From the NCBI RefSeq assembly GCF_018294505.1, contig NC_057801.1:849563408-849627407 (forward strand): a DNA stretch of 64,000 bases. Direction: 5' to 3'. Shown in pieces: positions 44,896 through 55,644 of the stretch. The position numbers and the translations under genes were made by a program. Source of the stretch: Triticum aestivum (Eukaryota > Streptophyta > Magnoliopsida > Poales > Poaceae). The notes beneath the pieces were generated by a model. It was not told where the DNA came from, made no database searches, and saw nothing but the letters and a program-made list of their open reading frames with translations. Positions within the stretch are counted from its first letter, which is position 1; each line of letters opens with the position of its first letter.

Positions 44896-46083
44896 ATGGC
44901 ATCCGGCCCTGTCGCGGCTGCCGTCGCCCCGGNNNNNNNNNNNNNNNNNNNNNNNNNNNNNNNNNNNNNNNNNNNNNNNNNNNNNNNNNNNNNNNNNNNN
45001 NNNNNNNNNNNNNNNNNNNNNNNNNNNNNNNNNNNNNNNNNNNNNNNNNNNNNNNNNNNNNNNNNNNNNNNNNNNNNNNNNNNNNNNNNNNNNNNNNNNN
45101 NNNNNNNNNNNNNNNNNNNNNNNNNNNNNNNNNNNNNNNNNNNNNNNNNNNNNNNNNNNNNNNNNNNNNNNNNNNNNNNNNNNNNNNNNNNNNNNNCTCT
45201 CTGTTCCTGGCCTCTCGGCCGTTGTTTTCCCTGGCTCGCGCCGATCCATCTGCTGCTGTCCCGCCGTCGTCGCCGAACGCGGCGCTACCCGCTGAGCCTC
45301 ACGCGGCCGCACCCGCGGTTCTGTCCCGCGCGTCGCATGCAGGCGTGTGTGGCGCTTTGCATGCAGGCACGCATGGCGCGTACGGGCCCAACAGGCATGC
45401 ATGGCGTGTGGGCTGCGGCTTCCAACAACGTGTGGGCTGCCTACGGCGCCCCGTCCCCAGCCGCGTACGGCGCTCAGCCTCCGGCCGCGTACAACACGTC
45501 GCCCGCGGTTCCACGCAGTGCATCGCCTGATTCCTACGACGTACCTGCGGCTGCTGCGGTGCCCTGTAGCACTGCACCGGCGATCCACGGCGGGTATCAG
45601 CCGGCTCCTCCGATCGCGCCATTCTATGGTGCATCTGCTCCGTCCTATGGTGCTTCCGCGGCATCGTATCCTTCGCCGACTGCGGCTCCGTCGACGGAGC
45701 TCGTTTATATCTCGCACGCGCCTGGTGGTGGTCCACATCAGGGCTACTAGGCGCCGTCTCTGCCGGAACATGTCGACGCTGCTGCATCGTTCTACTTCGC
45801 GCACCTCATCCCGGTGAAGCTCACGACGGATAACTGTCTGTTGTGGCGTGCACAGGTGCTGCCGTTTCTCCGCAGTCGCTACTTGTAGTGCTTTGTTGTT
45901 GGTACTCTGTCGTGCCCTCCGCCATATCATCCGGGGCATCATGCGTGGATGGCTCAAGATCAAGCCATCCTATTTGCTGTCCAATCCTCTCTCATGGAGG
46001 GAGTCTCGTCACTGGTCATCTTTGCCGCTACGTTTCATGACGCGTGGACAGCTCTTCATACCAGATTTGCTTCGCAGTCCCAA
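44896..46083 (+). pseudogene. Copia-type gag relic (UBN2-like), gapped
   Basis: ATG at 44896 (MASGPVAAAVAP) is cut by 264 Ns (44933-45196). The frame after the gap encodes a low-complexity Ala/Pro/Tyr/Ser-rich stretch (AAYGAPSPAAYGAQPPAAY) up to a TAG at 45748. The same frame continues with SFYFAHLIPVKLTTDNCLLW and RAQVLPFLRSRYL, a second TAG near 45886, then HHAWMAQDQAILFAVQSSLM and HDAWTALHTRFASQSQ before the next gap. This is the Copia gag pattern (L-x-x-x-N-x-x-x-W ... W-x-x-L-x-x-x-F). Two stops and missing parts make it a relic. Its LTRs are not recognisable here. Confidence 0.75.
44933..45196. other. 264-N gap
   Basis: Falls in the N-terminal part of the Copia gag relic. Confidence 0.95.
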
Positions 46084-47052
46084 NNNNNNNNNNNNNNNNN
46101 NNNNNNNNNNNNNNNNNNNNNNNNNNNNNNNNNNNNNNNNNNNNNNNNNNNNNNNNNNNNNNNNNNNNNNNNNNNNNNNNNNNNNNNNNNNNNNNNNNNN
46201 NNNNNNNNNNNNNNNNNNNNNNNNNNNNNNNNNNNNNNNNNNNNNNNNNNNNNNNNNNNNNNNNNNNNNNNNNNNNNNNNNNNNNNNNNNNNNNNNNNNN
46301 NNNNNNNNNNNNNNNNNNNNNNNNNNNNNNNNNNNNNNNNNNNNNNNNNNNNNNNNNNNNNNNNNNNNNNNNNNNNNNNNNNNNNNNNNNNNNNNNNNNN
46401 NNNNNNNNNNNNNNNNNNNNNNNNNNNNNNNNNNNNNNNNNNNNNNNNNNNNNNNNNNNNNNNNNNNNNNNNNNNNNNNNNNNNNNNNNNNNNNNNNNNN
46501 NNNNNNNNNNNNNNNNNNNNNNNNNNNNNNNNNNNNNNNNNNNNNNNNNNNNNNNNNNNNNNNNNNNNNNNNNNNNNNNNNNNNNNNNNNNNNNNNNNNN
46601 NNNNNNNNNNNNNNNNNNNNNNNNNNNNNNNNNNNNNNNNNNNNNNNNNNNNNNNNNNNNNNNNNNNNNNNNNNNNNNNNNNNNNNNNNNNNNNNNNNNN
46701 NNNNNNNNNNNNNNNNNNNNNNNNNNNNNNNNNNNNNNNNNNNNNNNNNNNNNNNNNNNNNNNNNNNNNNNNNNNNNNNNNNNNNNNNNNNNNNNNNNNN
46801 NNNNNNNNNNNNNNNNNNNNNNNNNNNNNNNNNNNNNNNNNNNNNNNNNNNNNNNNNNNNNNNNNNNNNNNNNNNNNNNNNNNNNNNNNNNNNNNNNNNN
46901 NNNNNNNNNNNNNNNNNNNNNNNNNNNNNNNNNNNNNNNNNNNNNNNNNNNNNNNNNNNNNNNNNNNNNNNNNNNNNNNNNNNNNNNNNNNNNNNNNNNN
47001 NNNNNNNNNNNNNNNNNNNNNNNNNNNNNNNNNNNNNNNNNNNNNNNNNNNN
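46084..47052. other. 969-N gap
   Basis: Starts inside the Copia gag relic. What follows it is not clearly Copia, so the other end of the element is lost in the gap. Very long open frames crossing it are meaningless. Confidence 0.95.
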
Positions 47053-47984
47053 TCGACCGTCGCCGTCTTCACCTGTCCATAGTAGACTACCTCCTCCTCG
47101 TCTAGCTGTTGTCTACCATGTCACTTTAGAGCTGCATGTTGTCGAAGTTTCGAAAAATACAGTTTCGTCAGTTGTAGCCATAAGCTGTCTGAATTCAGTT
47201 TCGTCAGACAATAAGATTTCTTCAGTTTCGTTAGAAAATACAGTTTCCTTGAAAGAGCACGGAAATGACAGCCGTTTCAGCACAGCACACACGTACGCAG
47301 GCCACCATCTGGAAGAAATACTCGATCGGCCGTGATTTTCTGATTGTTGGAGAAACGCTCAACCGTGATTTTCGCATCCAACAAATCAGGCAAGTATTTT
47401 TTGGAAGGCGCTAGATAGGAGTATTTTCTGATCGTGCGTGGGAGAAACGCCCACTTCATATAATGACGGGCCATCACCCCACGTTGTTGTTTCCTTTTAT
47501 TCGGTGAGCAGAAAACAAAAAATACGAGAGAAACACGGCTTCATCCGAAAATTATGGTTCCATCTGAGGAAGAACTTCACGTCAGATTTGATCCTTTTAT
47601 CTCGGCAAGACCCGCACACAGGAAATCGTGGCCTCATAGATGTGCTACATTACTTGCATGCAATAGGAAAAACAGCCAATGAACAAATATGTACAGGTTC
47701 ATGAATAACAGCCGCGGCGCCCAGCGCACACGTCGCCCACCTTGCCGCCGGCGCTCCCGCATGTCACCCACCTCGCCACAGCACCAGCGCATCGTCGCAC
47801 ATCTCGCCGCTGCACCCGTGCAAGTCGCCGCCGGTGGTCGTTGGCCGGTCCGCTCGGTCCGGCCCGGTCCCTGAAATCAGGACCGCCATGCTGCTCGGTC
47901 CGGTCCGGCCCGGACCGCCGGCGGCCGGTCCAAAAGACGGCTCGGACCTGGACCGGACCAGCCCGTACCGTGTCCACCCTGAGT
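47053..47984. other. Unassigned DNA with short CAGTTTCGTCAG-like repeats
   Basis: 47158-47255 has four degenerate copies of ATACAGTTTCGTCAG spaced about 25-40 bases apart. 47260-47700 has ACGCAC and GTGATTTTC words with no frame of note. 47700-47975 is GC-rich with GGTCCGGTCCGG-type runs. No gene is supported. Confidence 0.45.
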
Positions 47985-48119
47985 GCTTGGGACCAATGCA
48001 AGGCTTGCTTTAGTCCCTCTTCACAGGCTGCTAGCTGAGCTTTGAGCGGTCCAAGGCAATTTAAAAGCCATCTGCATGCAGCAAAGACTACTTGCCCCGT
48101 ATGGTCACGCAAAATCATA

Positions 48120-48242
48120 CTCCCTCCATCCAAAAATACTTGTTATTAAAATAGATAGAAAAAAATATATCTAAAACTAAAATACGTCTAGATTCATCCC
48201 CTTTTATCAATTTTGATGACAAATATTTTTGGACGGAGGGAG
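48120..48242. mobile_element. Stowaway MITE (123 bp) inside the LINE RNase H
   Basis: Ends are CTCCCTCCATCCAAAAATAC and, inwards from the right, CTCCCTCCGTCCAAAAATAT. TA flanks it at 48118-48119 and 48243-48244. LINE RNase H coding resumes on either side, so the insertion point is exact. Confidence 0.93.
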
Positions 48243-48563
48243 TACCTGCTCCTGCTTCGCCGTCCATTGCAATGTAAGAGCCGTCGAAATTCAACTTCAC
48301 ATACCCTTCTGGTGGGGACTCCCATTTAGCATCACTGATCAGCCGGGGTAATACAGAATTGCTTATAACAATTACAGTCAGGTCAGCCGGATGGTTCCCT
48401 TTAGAAATGTCAGCATTTGGATAGTGCTTGATCATTGGCAAAGAGTCCACATACCAAGATAGGAACCGCCTAGAAGCTTCGACCGGTATCATTGACTTAT
48501 CATGTGTTAACCCATTATCCAAATGGCAAGCACGCCATAGTATCATTAGGACTAGCATGCGTT

Positions 48564-48641
48564 GTGTTTCTTCCAACTCTTGGAGAAGCATCATGACATC
48601 CTCACACGGCAAATTCCAAACATATCTCATTTCGGTCCAAA
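48564..48641. repeat. 78-bp direct duplication, left copy
   Basis: GTGTTTCTTCCAACTCTTGG...TTTCGGTCCAAA, LINE sequence ending exactly where the CACTA end begins. It recurs at 50337-50414 with two substitutions seen by eye. Confidence 0.9.
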
Positions 48642-48860
48642 CACTAGTAGAAAAGGGGGCATCAGTCCCGGTTCGTAAGGGCCTTTAGTCCCGGTTCTTG
48701 GGACTAAAGGGTCATGACTAATGCCTTCACTCTTTAGTCCCAGTTCTAACACGAACCGGGACTAAAGGCCCTCCACGTGGCCACTGCGAGCAGCCCAGGC
48801 AAGGGGGCCTTTGGTCCCGGTTGGTGACTTGAACCGGGACCAAAAGGCTTCCACGTGTCA

Positions 48861-49193
48861 GCAGCTGAGGTTTTTTTTTAAAAAAAAAAGTGGCTGGTTT
48901 AGGGGTTTTGGGGGTTAATTTTAGGTTGTTATTAGCTAGCTAATAGAGAGAAGTGTCCTCTCTTATACTGCTATATATGTTCATTTCACCCGCTGATATA
49001 TAATAACTCATGCATGCTCGCATCATACATCATCATATATAATAACAAGTCCTACTAATCATGCATCATCATACAACTTCTACTCGTTATTAATAACAAG
49101 TCATACGATCATCATCCTTATAGTCATCGAACCCAACCCTACATAATTGTTCTTAGCACATGATCATCAATATCAGGTAGGACCTAAACACCC
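48861..49193. other. CACTA interior, non-coding
   Basis: AT-rich, with CATGCATCATCATA-like words, between the subterminal repeats and the 3' end of the B3-like gene; perhaps its 3' UTR. Confidence 0.5.
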
Positions 49194-50336
49194 TTAAGGT
49201 AAAATAGCATAAAACAATATAGACCCTGAGTCTCCATTATGAAGAATGGAGATAATCCTGTCTCCAATTCTTGCGCTTCGCTTCCTTTTGCTTGCAAGAA
49301 GCTCCTTACGACTGTCCATACATTTTTTCCATTCTTTGATTGTCATGTCTCCACTTCTTTTAAAAATACGGTATGGACAATTGAGATTCGTAGGACGACC
49401 TGGTTGTATGTTCAAAACATCAAGACGATCGTGCGTATACATCAGATGAGGCACACAATCATTCTGGATTATCTGTTGAAAAACATAGTAATAACTTCGT
49501 AGTTAGCAATGATGTACTAGTTTTAGAAGTATTTAAAAAAAGATGCAAGGATGTCGTAATAGTAAAAAATCTTACCAGGGTATCTCCATGGTAGTTACCG
49601 TAGTTCAACACGTGCACTAGTGGCACGTATTGACCATAATGTTGAGGAGTTCGATTGTAGACATTGTAATTCTCAAGATCAGTACAAAATGCGATCAGAT
49701 GATTTTTCTCCTTATAAGTTAATTTGGAGCCATCGGTGTAGTGGATTTTGTCTACCATTTTCCGCACATTCTTTGAAGAATGAAAATAACCTGTCAATGG
49801 AAACAAGCTGTCAACTATTTTGAAATAAACAATATAAATTAATTAATAACTATGTTAAGCTCACATGGGGGAAGAATTGGAGGTGTATCCACAAGGACCC
49901 AAATGCCCATATTGTCTTGCTGGATTGTAGGATCACCAAGATCCATGGTGACAAGCATACCCTCATCAAAACCATACATCTTGCAAAGTGCTTCCCAATT
50001 TTTGCAACCAAAATGGGTTACACTCTCAGCATTGTACAACTTTACTTGAAAATCCACACCATGATGGGTCCTTAGAAGATTTTTTTTTGGTTTCCATACT
50101 TTCATGGTCTTCAAAACCTATCCTCTCCAAGACATAGCGTCTTGCATAGCATGTGATAAGCTAGACGAATTGGAAAAGATGAAAAATACACGTTAAAATA
50201 GTTGAAGTCGTGCTTAATTACGAAAAAAACTATTGTAGTCGTTGTGTGCCGTATGAACATCGAAGGTCTCCTCGAGCTTAATGCTGAAGCGCCAATCTTC
50301 GTCCAGCTCAATGAACCTGTCGCACGGCAAATCGTG
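49194..50336 (-). pseudogene. B3-like DNA-binding protein gene, four exons, 5' end lost
   Basis: Exon-like parts with fair splice sites: (1) 50336-50231, LPCDRFIELDEDWRFSIKLE...DVHTAHNDYN; (2) 50160-49865, RYVLERIGFEDHESM, then after an A-run frameshift LLRTHHGVDFQVKLYNAESV and a stretch with GCKNWEALCKMYGFDEGML; (3) 49807-49576 ending CTG|GTAAG, with KIHYTDGSKLTYKEKNHLIA; (4) 49473-49194, with TIKEWKKCMDSRKELLASKR and a final DRIISILHNGDSGSILFYAI. 'F-x-V-K-L...W-x-x-x-C-x-x-x-x-x-x-x-G' is the B3 barrel pattern; a second B3-like unit probably lies in exons 3-4. The start is cut off by the CACTA truncation, and an extra base in a nine-A run breaks exon 2. Probably nuclear and DNA-binding; the target is unknown. 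Confidence 0.65.
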
Positions 50337-50414
50337 GTGTTTCTCCCAACTCTTGGAGAAGCATCATGACATCCTCACATGGCAAATTCCAAACATATCT
50401 CATTTCGGTCCAAA
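50337..50414. repeat. 78-bp direct duplication, right copy
   Basis: Matches 48564-48641 with two substitutions. It directly abuts the truncated CACTA and continues without a break into the rest of the LINE. Confidence 0.9.
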
Positions 50415-50680
50415 GGTTACTGGCATGGGGACACCGGATGAGCGCGTGATGGACTGTTTCCTCCTCCAGCCCGCAGATCGTGCACATTCCTTCCGTTTCC
50501 ATGTGCCTGCGGTGCTTGTTCATCCGAGTAGCTAGCGCTTCACGAGCAGCTTTCCATGCAAAGACCCAAACTTTGGGTGGAGCTCCACAGCTGCAGAGCA
50601 GGTTCCAAGCAGGTCTTGAGCTACCAGGTCTAGTGCTGGACTCGCCCACATCTTGTCAAGACATAATCTCGTCGCGTGTC

Positions 50681-51613
50681 ATATTATACGCTGATCGGAC
50701 AGAGTTGTCTAGGTGCTATGCAATACAGTTTGCTTACATCCGTCGTGAAGGTTTGATTTTCATTATTTCTGGAGGAAATAAATTGACTGTATATATACGA
50801 GCCAAACAAGATGCATGCCTAGATAAATCATCTGATTGCCATGTATGTAGTTATTTGTCTTCACATGAAGAATGATTGCATGCAAAGCATGTTTGACTCT
50901 TTCACATGAAGAGTGTGTGCTTTGTGAACAACAACAAACATGAGAGTATGCAAAAGGCAAACAGCAACAAAGATAGTGATCAAGAAGGACGTGATGTTTT
51001 TGCACCCAAGCTCACTTTAGCTCGGGGGAACAGTAAAATCGAAAAACATTAAGAAAATGTTCAAAAAATTTGAATTGTTTTATGGAAAACTTTGACGAAT
51101 GTTCTAAGAATTTGCAAAATTTCATCACGAAATAACATGTGTCGAAGTCGTGGCAAAAAAATTTGATACTCTGAAAAAGCTACTTTCGAAAGCATTTTGG
51201 GGCACTTATTATTTCTTTTTGAACTTTTCAAATTTTGGAGCATTAATTTTCAACGAACATTAGCCTGTATTTTTCAAATTTCTGAAGTTCTGTATTTCAT
51301 TATTTTTTTATAAAGTTAAAGGTTAATGCTCAGCATAAGAAGGCAATGGTCAACATGTGTATTGTCGGAAAGTCAATGCGTCACTAGTCCAAATCAACCG
51401 AGCTGGACGAGAGTGAATCTTAAACGAACGCGGGCTAGTTTTATTGGGACGGCCCATATACTTGCTGTGTCGGCGTGGCCTTGTGGGGCGTGGACCAGTA
51501 CTCTTCCCTCTAGGCTCCAGCAGTTCGGCGAGGCGGCAAACCGGCTGGCGACCTCCTGGAACAGCCTCCCTCGGTCGTTCCCCCTAGGTTGTTCCTGGTC
51601 CTGGAGTGGGGCA
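50681..51613. other. Intergenic DNA, no gene seen
   Basis: 50681-51000 has no pattern I can name. 51001-51320 is AT-rich with AAATTTG words and a GCTCACTTTAGCTCGGGG start, similar in texture to 1-360 and to common small DNA transposons, but no matching end was found. 51400-51613 is GC-richer without a domain. Confidence 0.4.
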
Positions 51614-51618
51614 TTCGG

Positions 51619-51664
51619 TGTTGGCGCCGAGCCCTAGCTTGCTCTTTGTGCCGGTGCCCAGCTC

Positions 51665-51721
<57 letters not shown>

Positions 51722-52143
51722 CGAGCGAAGATAGAAGAAAGAGGAGACACAGGACTCGATGGTGTTTTTCCGGCGCACATACGCCAGCCGCACGAACGGC
51801 TTCTTCCTCGAGCACGAACTCGAGCCACACACTCGAGCAGTACATCAGAGGGCTTTTTATACCCAGGTTAGCACACACACCAGCACACTCACGCAAGACC
51901 CGGCCACTAACCCATGCATGCGCTAGTCCGCCAACAACAGACTAACCACCACATTGGCCACTAACCGCATGCAGTGGCTACTCCCTACATGCACGTACTC
52001 CCCTGGAAACTCTCCAATAGAAACGAGTGCTGGCGATCCGCCTGGCCACGTCCACGACGCGCCCAACGCGCAGGAGGCGGCCTGCTCAACATCGCCACGA
52101 CCACAGACACGCACACACATGAATGCATGGCTTATTCCTAACA
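51619..52143 (-). mobile_element. Solo LTR related to the gag-only Copia element
   Basis: 525 bp starting TGTTGGCGCC and ending CTTATTCCTAACA, flanked by a perfect TTCGG duplication (51614-51618, 52144-52148). Its length nearly equals the 524-bp LTR at 20228. Shared landmarks occur in the same order: AGCTCTCTCT near the start, GGTG(C/T)TTTTCCGGCGC, GAGCACGAACTC, TTTATACCC (TATAAA on the minus strand) and GCACACACACC. A lone LTR with an intact target duplication is the usual product of recombination between the two LTRs of a full element. Sequence similarity is partial, so it is a sister family or an old member. Confidence 0.85.
51662..51718. repeat. (CT)n microsatellite
   Basis: 57 bases of CT repeats with a single CCC interruption, inside the solo LTR. 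The short CTCTCTCT of the relative at 20.2 and 21.7 kb is expanded here. GER-type repeat peptides on the minus strand are artefacts of it. Confidence 0.95.
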
Positions 52144-52148
52144 TTCGG

Positions 52149-54869
52149 CGTGTACTCCTTCCTTCCTCTGCAGTTCGGCGAGAGACGGTGGCCAACCGGC
52201 GTGATTCCAGTCTCCTCCTAGACTTTCAGGTGTGACACCGCACTGGCGAAGGGCTAGACAACGGCATGGCTCGCTTGCTCGAATGATGCGTAAAAAGTAT
52301 TTCCCTGATTTTGCAGTGCAAGCTTGAACCTATCGAAGCCTGCCCGGTGGATTCACCGTTGGTTGCGTCCTAGGCCCATGGACGCTGCTTTCATAGTCTT
52401 GGTTTGCCCCACCGTTGTCGATGGATAGATTTGATGATACGAATGGAACAACATTCTTCCATCGTAGCCGAATGCACTCTTTCACACTGTCCACATCTGA
52501 AATCAGTTGCCTTGCTTGTTTCACTCCAACTTCTCATAGCAATTAACTGCACGTATGTAACTAATAATGATGGATCGAAGAATGGTCCTGAAACAAGTAA
52601 TAGTTACTGGAGTATCTAGCTACTAGCAATGACCACATGCTTCCACCCAGTAAAGCTATAGCTAGCTGACTTGCTACTACTGATTGTTAGTGGGGGAAGG
52701 AAGATGTACCCTTTCTAATGGCCTTTATATAAAACAGCCAAATAGGCCTAGCTAGATCATCTGATAGCTATGCATGTAGTCATGAGAACCTCCGTACACA
52801 CCAAACTGCATGCAGTTTAGTTCACGTTGTATACTGTTTTCTCTTCCTCATCATATGAACAATGTATCCTCGAAACGGCCGGGCTGCTGCACAACATGTG
52901 TGACTCTTCCTGATAGCTTCTCGAAACGGCCTGGTAGCTGTGGCTCCGCTAGTTACCAAATTCATCATCTTCATTAGGGTTTGTGACCTAATCTAAAGAC
53001 GTATCCGTGCAGTGCTGGAACATATATTTTTTCCTCAGTGGCCACGCTTTGTGTCTTTCATGGATTTTTCATAAATTTTATTTATATTCTGAGCAGCTCT
53101 TGACCTTCTTTGCTAATAGGCTGGGTGGTCATTAGACCACTTTGATAACCGCCTAGTTAAGCAATTGCGTTGGTGTATAGCGCTATGGTGTTTTCATGTG
53201 TTATTAGCGATGAGCTTGATTAAATATGTTGAGACATTCTGTTTCATGGAGACTGATCATCGGAAATCCATATCGGTTCTGGTAGAGTTGCGAGAATGCC
53301 CAGCACGGCCGGATCTGTCTTTTTATTTCTCTTTTCTTTATTGTTTGCAACCACACAATCACACAACTTTGATGTATATCCAACAAAGAAGATAAGATAC
53401 ATCATTGAACATCATGACCTAGTGCAACTCTAGGTGTCACAAACAACACAGTAACAATGCTGAAAGTTTGGGATGACTTCGATACAGTACGATTTGGTGA
53501 CTTCGGGTCCCCATTTTGTCATGCAGGACAAACGACATTTTAATTCCGTGCATAAAGTGGCTCCAAATGCAATTCCAATAAAGCAGTCCTCTGTAGAGAA
53601 GAACACACATCATTAGAAGAAGTCCATATTTTGAAAAATCCAAGAAAGTTCGTGTTTTTTGGCTGAAAATATTATTCTACTCTAGTTGACATGAGAAATG
53701 AAACTTATAGGAAAAGGGAGATCAATTTTGTACTAGCATGAATGGAATTTCCGAGCTGCACAATCACCATAAGGCAAAGAAGAATAGCTTTCCCTTCCAT
53801 AAGACCAGACACAAAGTTCTTCTTCTCCTCTCTATTTGGCGGTCTAAAAGCTCACATGATTATATCTTTATATATAAACTTGCAGCTAGAGATCATTTAC
53901 TCCCTATCTCACTCAATTAATATCAGAAAGATCTCAGCATGTCACTATCAATAACTATTTTAAATGATTATATCTTTAAGATGGTATCCTTTTAACATCC
54001 TTTGAAAATGGTTCTATCTTTAAGATGGTATCGTTTAAACATCCTTTAAAAAATGGTTCTATCATTAAGATGGTATCCATTTAAGAATTCTTCTCCCTTC
54101 ACACGGATGGCACCCATGGTGGCATCTTACATTGCACTGCACCATATAACAACTCTTATTACCCCATGTTGGCCGGCAGGTTAGTGGGCCCGGGATGATT
54201 ACTTGAAGATTTACATGATGATCATTCTTTCCATTCTTTCCCATGACTTCTGGCCGCCGACTTCAACATGATCATAATGTTGCCGACAAGAATCAACCAA
54301 CGAATTGTGGTCCAGTTCCGTCGTTTCCTTGCTACTGTGGAACCCCGTGACGTTTACGTCCACGACCGCCGTTACACCTCGTTAAGCAACAATGGGTTTG
54401 CACTCAAAGCTTGGTGCGAGCGGAGAAATTGCGAGTTGCCTTTGCTCGGTGCTTTCTTGCATTCCTACTAGTGTCCTGTTGAAACAACAATGCATGAGCA
54501 GCTAAGGTACTTTTTTGCGAGGATAAATTTCGGTCTATTCATCAACTGCCAGGGTAGTACAAAGCACACCAGAAGTAAAAAATAGAGGCAAGGTAGTGCT
54601 ACAACGACTGTCTGTACCATGCGAACATATAGTTTTGTAATCAGCATAGCTGCCTGCCTGAAAGGATTTGACAATTCTAAAGCTGCACGTACGAGGGCAT
54701 TCACCAAGCACCATGCATGTGCATGCGGAGTTTCTTATGATCTATGTGCATCTTCTTGTGATCTCATTGAATGAAAATTACAAGGGTTCGAGGTTACATT
54801 GCTATGGTGAGTGCGCTTGGTCTGTGTAAAACTTCTTTTAGAAGGCGGAATTCAGTAATAATAAACTAA
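52149..54869. other. Intergenic DNA, no convincing gene
   Basis: Mixed composition. A 67-codon plus-strand frame at 54268-54471 starts with ATG (MIIMLPTRINQRIVVQFRRF) but has no known domain or splice partners. 53960-54090 holds three near copies of ATGGTTCTATCTTTAAGATGGTATC. 54500-54560 (TTTTTTGCGAGG) resembles the 3' end of a LINE in reverse but is too short to call. Confidence 0.4.
53950..54085. repeat. Three tandem ~50-bp units
   Basis: The phrase GGTTCTATCTTTAAGATGGTATC followed by TTTAAACATCCTTTGAAAA-like DNA recurs three times between about 53965 and 54085, with period near 50 bp and a few substitutions. AT-rich, non-coding. Confidence 0.7.
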
Positions 54870-54871
54870 TA

Positions 54872-55010
54872 CTCCCTCCGTTTCTAAATATAAGCTTTTT
54901 TATTGATTTAATTAAGGACTATATATAGAGGTTACATTTCGAAGCGTAGATTCACTCATTTTTCTTCGTATTGGAATCCCTAAAGAGTTTTATTATAAGA
55001 ACGGAGGGAG
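54872..55010. mobile_element. Stowaway MITE (139 bp)
   Basis: Starts CTCCCTCCGTTTCTAAATAT and ends, read inwards, CTCCCTCCGTTCTTATAATA. TA flanks it at 54870-54871 and 55011-55012. The inside (TTACATTTCGAAGCGTAGAT) is typical of common Triticeae Stowaway families. Confidence 0.93.
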
Positions 55011-55350
55011 TAGCAAAGGTCTTACTATGTGCGTATGGTACATTCGGTCGATCACCGATATGGCACTATTATTGTGTTGTGTGTCGAAGCAGCCCTAGAT
55101 CAAGTGATGTCACACTTGTTTTTTCTCTTGATTTCTTTGCCCGGTTCAAGTCAAGCACAAAAGACTGAGAAAATCAACAAGCTAGCTAGCAGACGCGGCA
55201 CATGCCAGCATGGACGTACTCTATTTGGATTCGAGGAAAATAATGCATGCATGGACGCAAAGTTGCCGAGGAAAATAATGCATGCATGGCACTATATGGA
55301 ACGTGCACAAATGTCTACCACGTGGAAGAAACCCAGAAGTTGTCTTTATT

Positions 55351-55644
55351 GACATGGTACAGACGCAAGCGCTCATGCAAACACGCATATACTCACCCCT
55401 ATGAACGTACACACGCACACCCTATCCTTATGAGCACCTTCGAAAGACTGAGTCGGCATATCATCTTGAGATTTAGGAAGTCACCGTAGGCGCCTCATCA
55501 TCGACGAAAACGTCTCCTCTCACTGAAATTGTATCACCGAAAATCCTGAAATAAATACAGAAATAATGGGAGTACCAGGACTTGAAGCCTGGTGGGATGG
55601 GGATACCACTGCCCGTCTAACCTTCCAACCACGGGTTGGTTCGC
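55351..55644 (-). mobile_element. SINE of the Au type
   Basis: On the minus strand a tRNA-like head begins near 55644: GTGGTTGGAAGGTTAGACGG holds the A box, and GGCTTCAAGTCCTGG (55589-55575) the B box. The body follows, with GACGTTTTCGTCGATGATGA, GGCGCCTACGGTGACTTCCT, AAGATGATATGCCGACTCAG and GTGTGCGTGTGTACGTTCAT. The tail ends GCGTCTGTACCATGTC. This is the Au SINE layout I know from Aegilops and wheat. It has no protein coding capacity and depends on LINE enzymes. No target duplication is obvious. Confidence 0.85.

Larger units (their letters stand above)
48642..50336. mobile_element. CACTA transposon, right end missing, carrying a B3-like gene
   Basis: It begins CACTAGTAGAAAAGGGGGC, a canonical CACTA inverted end. 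Inverted and direct subterminal motifs TTTAGTCCCGGTT / AACCGGGACTAAAG follow through about 48860, the binding-site type used by CACTA transposases. No matching ...CTACTAGTG end exists on the right; the sequence runs from the B3-like gene straight into LINE DNA at 50337. No transposase (TnpD) is present. It is a truncated non-autonomous copy. Confidence 0.85.
47985..50680 (-). mobile_element. LINE relic (minus) split by MITE and CACTA insertions
   Basis: In coding direction the zf-RVT segment comes first (50649-50337: PPKVWVFAWKAAREALATRM, MCTICGLEEETVHHALIRC, PHASNLWTEMRYVWNLPCED). After the CACTA insertion comes a linker and the start of RNase H (48640-48243: SPPEGYVKLNFDGSYIAMDG). After the Stowaway the RNase H continues (48117-47985: MILRDHTGQVVFAACRWLLN, LKAQLAACEEGLKQALHW). 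RT and endonuclease parts are missing upstream. Frames are open over useful lengths but the insertions inactivate the element. The left limit near 47985 is abrupt. Confidence 0.82.

Noticed and set aside
45848..47335. Open frames of 300-500 codons across the 969-N gap
   Set aside because: Artefacts of the gap; only the flanking Copia gag pieces have meaning.
51584..51832. Arg-Glu repeat protein on the minus strand
   Set aside because: Translation of the (CT)n microsatellite.
54268..54471. 67-codon frame starting MIIMLPTRINQRIVV as a small gene
   Set aside because: Clean ATG but no family, no TATA box close by and no neighbouring exons; chance cannot be excluded.
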